NCBI RefSeq assembly: GCF_963576675.1
Contig: NC_088910.1
Location: 31,312,531-31,376,530, forward strand
Direction of reading: 5' to 3'
From: Euphorbia lathyris
Lineage: Eukaryota; Streptophyta; Magnoliopsida; Malpighiales; Euphorbiaceae
DNA: 64,000 nt
Positions within the stretch are counted from its first letter, which is position 1. The number at the start of each line of letters is the position of its first letter. Under the pieces are notes generated by a model, which was not told where the DNA came from, did no database searches, and was given only the letters and a program-made list of their open reading frames with translations. A program made the position numbers and the translations under genes. Positions 57,480-64,000 of this stretch are shown piece after piece.

Positions 57480-59049
57480 AACCTCCTCGCACTTAAAACT
57501 TTACTTGTCCCCAAGTAAACTAAGAACTAAACCCGCCATCACAAGCAAGCTAGAAAACCTCCCGGTTTGACTAGGTGCTTGACACAATTTCGAGCATCTG
57601 TAATTACATACATTCGGAAATACAAAGTAGAGACACGATATCCAAAAGCCGCATTTCAATTATCATAGGTCATAGTTTTAAGTAAAAGGACACATGTTCA
57701 ATTAAACGAGTTTAAGGGGATCGCTAAGTAAAACACCTCACCATAGGTAGTTCACTCATTTCACACAATTTTGGTGGCTAAAGTGTTTACTCTCGGCTTA
57801 TGTTCTTGCTTAGGATTACGTTGATTTTGCACATTCATCCGAGTTCCTCTACTATGCTATATGATTCCGATGATATCAAAAACAGCCTCTAATCGGGGTT
57901 GTAATGTGGTTAGAGGGTTATAGGTACAACAAGGGTTAGTAGTTCTAGCGCTACAAAAACAAAGTTCAAATGGCTTTAGCAAATATGAAGTGACTGAGCT
58001 TTTTATTCATCCCTTATTTTCTTTTTGGGATGTTTTCTTGAGACGTTTTTTATTTTTAAGAACTGGGGAATGAAGTTCTTCCCTTTTGTTCGTCTCTTTT
58101 CTTTTCTTTTTCTGTTTTTCTCTTTTTCTTTTTGGGATAGTGATGCTCATTCACTTCTTAGCCTTTTGGCTTGCTACTGTAATGCCATAAACAAAGATAA
58201 AGCGCTAGAAGAAAACAAAGGCTCAATTTGAGCTTTGCAAAAATTTTGGATTAAGTAGCAAACCAAGTTATGGTTTACAAAAATAGGTTAGAACGAAAGA
58301 AAAATCTATAAACTACAAAAATATAGGCTCAAAGGGGCTTCCTAGAGTGGATGAAAAAGAAAAAATAAGGTAAAGAAAAGGGTTAATTCTAATGAGGCTG
58401 ATTCATCGTTTATCATCTCAAATCATTGCATGTAGGTTCAACACAGTATTAGGTGCAAAATCTGTAATCTTCCACAAGTCAAAGCATTCACACAAAAATG
58501 TCAAGAAAAAGAGCTTTTTGATGTTCGCTCTTAGGCTCCAATTCAACTCACAATTCTTTGGGTTTCAATTTTGTGTTTACTAGTTTTCCCCAAACTCAAG
58601 TTTAATGTCACATGCCTTCAATTCTTAAGTTATCTACCTAAGTAATGATTTTAGCATTTCTTCAAAAGTAGGGTCTAAATGCAAACCTTAGCTCATGCTT
58701 TTACAGATACAAGGGTTGTGTCCTACACCTAAACTGGTTGTCATGCAATTTTAGATTCGGTTCTCAGCCCTCAAGGACAAATAACGAAGTTTATATTCGA
58801 AGGAGGTTCACGGTTTTAGGTCCTAAACATGAAAAAACATAAACAAAACCCAAAAACGCTAAACTAAACTAGACACGACGCAACAAATTTTTTTAAATTT
58901 ATACAATTTTTGTAAGTTTGTCTACCCCTCCTCCTCACACTAAAAATATGCAATAAGTTCCAACATTGCATCACAAATCATGAAGTACGAGTGTAAAGAG
59001 TTAGGGTGGAGAAGATAACTTACTGATCGGCCTCCCATTCTGTGCTTGT
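57480..59049 (-). other. G4 3' non-coding region and PPT
   Basis: Matches G3 37516-39063. PPT at 57480-57494, perfect stem-loop at 57500-57519. No credible ORF. Confidence 0.8.
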
Positions 59050-62000
59050 CTATAGGCGCAGGACTTGTACGTCCGAATCGTCCTTGCCAAGATAAAGCTT
59101 TAGGCGGTGCCCATTTACTTTTTGGGTGGCCCCATCCCTCCCTTTGATTTCAACCATTCCGGAGGGGTGTGCATTGATGACCGAGAATGGCCCGTGCCAT
59201 CTACTTTTGAGTTTGCCCGGGAAGAATCTCAATCGGGAGTTGTATAGTAGTACTTGGTCACCTATTTCAAAGGTTTTCTTTTGTACTTTCCTATCATGCA
59301 CCTTCTTGGTTCGTTCTTTGTATAGCTTGGCATTTTCGTAAGAATTGTACCGGAGCTCATCCAGCTTGTGCAGCTGAGTTAGCCGTAGTTCACTTGAAAG
59401 TTTTGGGTCAAAATTCAAATATTTCAGCGCCCAATAAGCCTTATGCTCTAGTTCAACCGGTAAGTGACAAGATTTTCTGAAAACTAAACGATAGGGGGAC
59501 ATTCCTATTGGAGTCTTGAAAGCTGTCCGATATGCCCAAAGAGCATCATCCAGCTTAAGGCTCCAGTCTTTTCTAGCATTCCCTACTGTTTTTTCAAGAA
59601 TACGTTTCAACTCTCTATTTGACACCTCTACCTGGCCACTCGTTTGAGGGTGGTAGGGTGTTGCAACCCTATGAGCTACGCCATACTTTTGGAGCAACAT
59701 GTCAAATTGCCTATTGCAAAAATGGGATCCCCCATCACTGATGATGGTCCGGGGGGTCCCGAATCTAGTAAAAATATTCTTTCTCAGAAATCTCATCACT
59801 ACTCGAGCATCATTTGTGGGTAGAGCTTCTGCTTCTACCCATTTGGAAACATAGTCAACCGCCACAAGAATGTATTGGTTGTTGTGTGACATGGGGAAGG
59901 GTCCCATGAAATCTATGCCCCAAACATCAAATAGCTCACACACGAGTATACCTTGTTGGAGCATCTCATTTCTCCTAGAGATATTTCCTACTCTCTGACA
60001 TGCATCACAGTATTTAATATAGCTATTAACATCTTTATGTATTTGTGGCCACCAAAACCCACTTTGGAGGATTTTTGCCACTGTCCTATCTGGCCCGAAG
60101 TGGCCACCTGGTTCCCTAGAATGACACATATTAATCACTGAATCTACCTCCTCTTCAGGTATACATCTCCTAATTATGCCATCAGTGCAGAATCAAAATA
60201 AATATGGTTCTTCCCAAAAATATTGTTTGTTTTCAAACATAAACTTACATTTTTTACTTGCATCTAAATCAGGGGGAAGAATGTTACCGACTTTGTAGTT
60301 CGCGATGTCTGCAAACCAGGGGAGAGATCGTACCGAATACAATGTTTCGTCCGGAAATACCTCCTTGATTGCCTCATGTTCTAAGGCTTGTTGATCTGAC
60401 TCTAACCTGGATAGATGGTCTGCTATTACGTTTTCCTCCCCTTTTTTGTCTCTGATCTCGATGTCAAATTCTTAGAGTAGTAAGATCCAACGGATCAGCC
60501 TAGGTTTTGCATCCTGCTTGCTCATCAGATATCTCAAGGCTGCATGGTCAGTAAAAACAATTACCTTAGATAGCACCAAATAAGATCTAAATTTGTCAAA
60601 GGCAAAAACTACAGCTAGCAATTCCTTTTCAGTTATTGAATAATTTTGCTGTGCATCATTCAAGGTTTTGCTAGCATAGAAGATTGGGCGAAAAAGTTTA
60701 TCCACCCTCTGCCCAAGACAGGCTCCTACGGCCAGATCACTGGCATCGCACATTAACTCAAAGGGAATGGACCAATCCGGGCTTACCATAATAGGTGCTT
60801 CGATTAATTTCTTTTTCAGTAATTTGAATGCACACATACATTCTTCATTGAAATTAAAATCAGCATCTTTTAGTAATAATTGAGTGAGGGGTTTAGTGAT
60901 TTTTGAGAAGTCTTTTATGAACCGTCTATAAAACCCCGCATGTCCCAAAAAGCTCCTAACCAATTTTACATTGGTAGGAGGTGGCAGTTTTTCAATTAAC
61001 TCAATTTTTGTCGGATCGACTTCGATCCCCTTTCCCGACACCTTGTGTCCTAATACTATACAATTTTGGACCATGAACTGGCACTTTTCCCAATTAAGTG
61101 CCAAGTTCTTGTCTTCACAACGTTCTAAGAATCGGTCCAAGTTTTCAAGACATTGGTCGAAAGTAGGTCCTACAACATTAAAAGCATCCATGAAAATTTC
61201 TAGGAACTCCTCGACCATGTCAGAAAACATAGCCATCATACAACGTTGGAATGTGGCAGGGGCATTACATAATCCGAAAGGCATCCGCCTATATGCGAAA
61301 GTCCCATAGGGACAAGTGAATGTGGTTTTCTCTTGGTCCAAAGGGTCCACAGGAATTTGCATATAGCCGGATTGCCCATCTAAAGTGCAGAAAAATTCGT
61401 GCCCTGCCAACCGTTCCAACATTTGATCAATAAATGGTAAAGGAAAGTGGTCTTTACGGGTGGCCTCGTTTAATTTCCTATAATCTATGCATACACGCCA
61501 ACCCGTAACCTTTCTAGTTGGGATTAATTTCCCTTTTTCATTTTCCATTACCGTTGTTCCCCCTTTTTTGGGCACGCATTGAACCGGGCTTACCCATTGG
61601 CTATCAGAAATTGGAAAGATGATATCTGCATCGAGGAGTTTTATCACCTCGGCTTTTACCACCTCTTTCATGTTAGGGTTGAGCCGTCGTTGAGGTTGGG
61701 CGGATGGCTTTATCTCTTCCTCAAGGAAAATCCTATGCGTGCAGATTTTGGGGTCGATGCCTTTGATGTCGTGGATTGACCATCCAAAGACCCCTTTATG
61801 TTGCATCAGCACCTCCACCAATTTTTCTTCCTGTTCAACTGTCAACAAAGAAGAAATAATAACGGGTAAATCTGTGGGAGGTTGAAGAAAAACATATTTC
61901 AGATTGTTGGGCAAGGGCTTAAGCTCCAATTCTAGAGGCTCCTCTAATGAGGTTTTGGGTTTGGGTTTGATCTCGCGATCAAGATCCTCTTTTCTACCCT

Positions 62001-63486
62001 TGACCCAATAACATTTTTCAGGTGGGAGATCTTCAAATGGTTCATTCGAGTTCTCACATTCCTCACCACCTAGACCGAGTTCTAAAGAGGCATTTCTCAT
62101 GTTAAGGTCAACTTCCTCAATACATTCATCTATTAGCGCATCTACAAAGTTACAACTTTTGGAGCGTTCTTGAGGAAATTTCATAGACTCATAAACGTTA
62201 AATGTTACCTCTTCGTCCTGCACCCTTAGGACCAATTTACCTCCATGGACGTCTATTAGTGTCCTACCGGTTGCAAGGAACGGTCTCCCAAGAAGAATGG
62301 GGACGGAGTCATCTTCTTCCATGTCGAGGACCACAAAATCGACCGGGAAGATCAGTTTGTCCACCTTCACCAATACATCCTCAACTATGCCTCTAGGCCG
62401 TGCGATCGACCTATCCGCTAGCTGCAGTGCCATGTTTGTTGGTTTAGGCTCTCCGAGTCCCAATTTCCTGAAAATTGATAAAGGCATAAGATTAATACTT
62501 GCTCCTAAATCGCATAATGCCCTATCTATGTGCATGTTGCCTATCCTACACGGGATGGTAAAGCTCCTTTGATCTTTAAGCTTGGGGGGTAGTTTATGGG
62601 TGATTATGGCCGAGCATTGTTCTGTTAAAGCCACTATCTCATTCTCCCCAAACTTTTTCTTTTTCGACAACATGTCTTTAAGAAATTTTGCATAGTTCAG
62701 CATTTCCTCTAGTGCTTCCATTAATGGAATATTGATTTCTAATCTACTAAGGATTTCTGAAAACCGAGCAAATTTCTTATCTAAGTTGGCCTTTTTCTGT
62801 TTCTGAGGGAATGGCAGTTTTGGTGCATAAGGCCTAACTACTTTTTCTACAGCTACTTTAGGAGCTGGAGTTTCAGACGCGGGACCGGGGTTGCTTACCA
62901 CTTCCGGTTCCCTACTTACCTGAGGTGACGGATGCGTTTGCGATGGAGGTGCCACGAGTGTGTCCACTTCCTTGCCGCTCCTTAGGGCGATGGCTTGAAT
63001 TGCCTCCTCTTGTAAGAGGAACGCCTCTTGGCATTCCCTTTCTTCCTGTCTGATTGCGGCAAGCTAGTTACTTAGGGTCCTGCATGCCTCCTCGTTGGCT
63101 GCCAGTCGGACGGATATCTCTCTTAAGAGGGTCATTATTCCTTCTGAGCACTCTGTTTGCCTGCCATAAAAATCAGAGTTAGAATGGGGACATGGAAGGG
63201 TATCCACGGGTGCCATGTAGGGCGCCGGTGGATATCGTGTATGCTCCTGATCGTAATAGTTGTAAGTTGAGGGTTCAGAATTATACCTTTGATGATTACC
63301 CAAGTAACTTACATTCTCACCTCTAGGTATGTAATAGTTGATGTGGCATACCCTACCGGGGTGATTCTGGCCACATCTCTCGCAAAATGGTGTCCTTGGT
63401 TGGTTATTACGGCTGTATGAAGCCACAAGGAAATCCATTTTTGTGTTGAGATCGTTCATGGACGGATTTGACGCTCTGTTGTCCAT
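59050..63486 (-). pseudogene. G4 gag tail-pol, one frame with four nonsense changes
   Basis: The whole region stays in a single frame, unlike G3. It shows the knuckle C-E-R-C-G-Q-N-H-P-G-R-V-C, the protease C-D-L-G-A-S, RT with F-M-D-A-F (second Asp changed to Ala) where G3 has F-M-D-D-F, RNase H, and an integrase core with I-S-D-G-G-S-H-F and [10 protein letters not shown]. Stops occur at 63064-63066, 60472-60474, 60193-60195 and 59050-59052, where G3 has CAG, CAA, CGA and CAG. It keeps 96 bp (32 residues) that G3 lost. It also lacks a capsid domain. Confidence 0.9.
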
Positions 63487-63700
63487 AGTTGCTGGAAGAA
63501 CGATTTTATAAGTACAAGTAATGTTACAGAATTTAAGTAATAGTATATCAACAAGTATTTATGTATACAAGTATAAGTTATAGTCGAATATAAGCAAGTA
63601 TATATATAAACAAGTATAAATGATATTAACAAAGAATTTTCACAAAGAATGCCTAAACTAACAAATCGACCTTTGGTTCGATATTGCAGAAGAAATAAAT

Positions 63701-63717
63701 CCCCGGCAACGGCGCCA
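63701..63717 (-). other. G4 primer-binding site (tRNA-Asp, perfect)
   Basis: The - strand reads TGGCGCCGTTGCCGGGG, a perfect 17-base complement of the plant tRNA-Asp 3' end. Confidence 0.92.
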
Positions 63718-63723
63718 AAAACT

Positions 63724-64000
63724 TGATGCGCCCCACGGCGTTTGCACCGCGAGACTCACTAAGGGATAAGTGTACCCCGTCGTTATCAAGTAATAAATTT
63801 CTGGTTAAGTCCAGGTTATCGTCCACAGGATTTATTTCTGCAAGTATCGAGCTACTCGGTTTCAGGTGTTATCTAGGCTTAGGGGGTTTTGAGTTTGTTT
63901 GTTTAAGTTAATCTACTCCTAGGTTGAATTATACTAATCCTAACTAAGTTATTTGATTCTAACTAAGTTATTCTATGCCTAATTAAGTTACTCTACCCCT
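63724..64000 (-). repeat. G4 5' LTR, partial
   Basis: The first 277 bp (inner edge) of the 5' LTR, matching 55764 onward; cut by the window end. Confidence 0.92.

Larger units (their letters stand above)
55764..64000 (-). mobile_element. G4: capsid-less gypsy element, runs off the window
   Basis: Close relative of G3 in the same orientation: 3' LTR 55764-57479, non-coding 57480-59049, pol 59050-63486, leader, PBS, and the first 277 bp of the 5' LTR (63724-64000). GAAGA (55759-55763) is the presumed target duplication in G2; the other side is not visible. Confidence 0.93.

Overview
The window looks like repeat-dense, probably heterochromatic nuclear DNA of a flowering plant, most likely a dicot. 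Evidence: LTR retrotransposons with plant-type primer-binding sites (12 nt matching initiator tRNA-Met in the copia elements; 17 nt matching the 3' end of plant tRNA-Asp in the gypsy elements), Athila-lineage gypsy polyproteins, and broken copies of two plant genes (a SWI1/DYAD/AM1-type meiosis gene and a CYP704-type P450). No tRNA or rRNA gene and no clearly functional host gene is visible. Nearly all of the 64 kb can be assigned to mobile elements by LTR ends, target-site duplications (TSDs), PBS/PPT and protein motifs. Names such as G1 or X are local labels.

Layout. (a) 1-3478: a decayed SWI1/DYAD-like gene on the + strand, with a small copia remnant (216-926) in an upstream intron and a partially duplicated exon/intron segment. 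(b) 3479-8772: copia1 (- strand), a structurally complete element with a 1.3-kresidue open gag-pol frame. (c) 8773-10942: a mosaic of an LTR-like remnant, a CYP704-like pseudogene and an unidentified 372-codon ORF, all - strand. (d) 10943-20538: G1, an Athila-type gypsy element (+) with a truncated 5' LTR and an env-like region, lying in the 3' LTR of copia2. (e) 20539 to the right edge: a chain of nested insertions.

The chain, outermost first: copia2 (-; 20539-23392, broken) is entered at 23393 by X-prime (+), of which one LTR is seen. X-prime is entered at 24766 by G2 (Athila gypsy, +). G2 contains a solo LTR of the copia3 family (26873-28952, TSD GTCAC), the non-autonomous element X (-; 29597-53243) and, further on, G4 (gypsy, -; 55764 to beyond the window). 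X contains copia3 (-; 32053-51062, TSD GGTTC), and copia3 contains G3 (gypsy, -; 35819-45314, TSD GTATC). The path copia2 > X-prime > G2 > X > copia3 > G3 is six levels deep, and its order gives relative insertion ages.

How the parts work together. copia1, copia2 and copia3 encode gag, protease, integrase, RT and RNase H in the copia order. G1-G4 have the gypsy order protease-RT-RNase H-integrase. X carries no recognisable coding capacity, but has the same tRNA-Asp-type PBS and the same pre-PPT stem-loop as the gypsy elements, so it was probably moved by their proteins in trans. The most unusual structures are arrays of near-palindromes with a shared CTCGNCGAG core in the LTRs of two otherwise unrelated families (G3/G4 and X), and a 160-180 bp GC-rich island of consecutive tetraloop hairpins in the leader of copia3. 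Assignments rest on reading the sequence; no database search was run.
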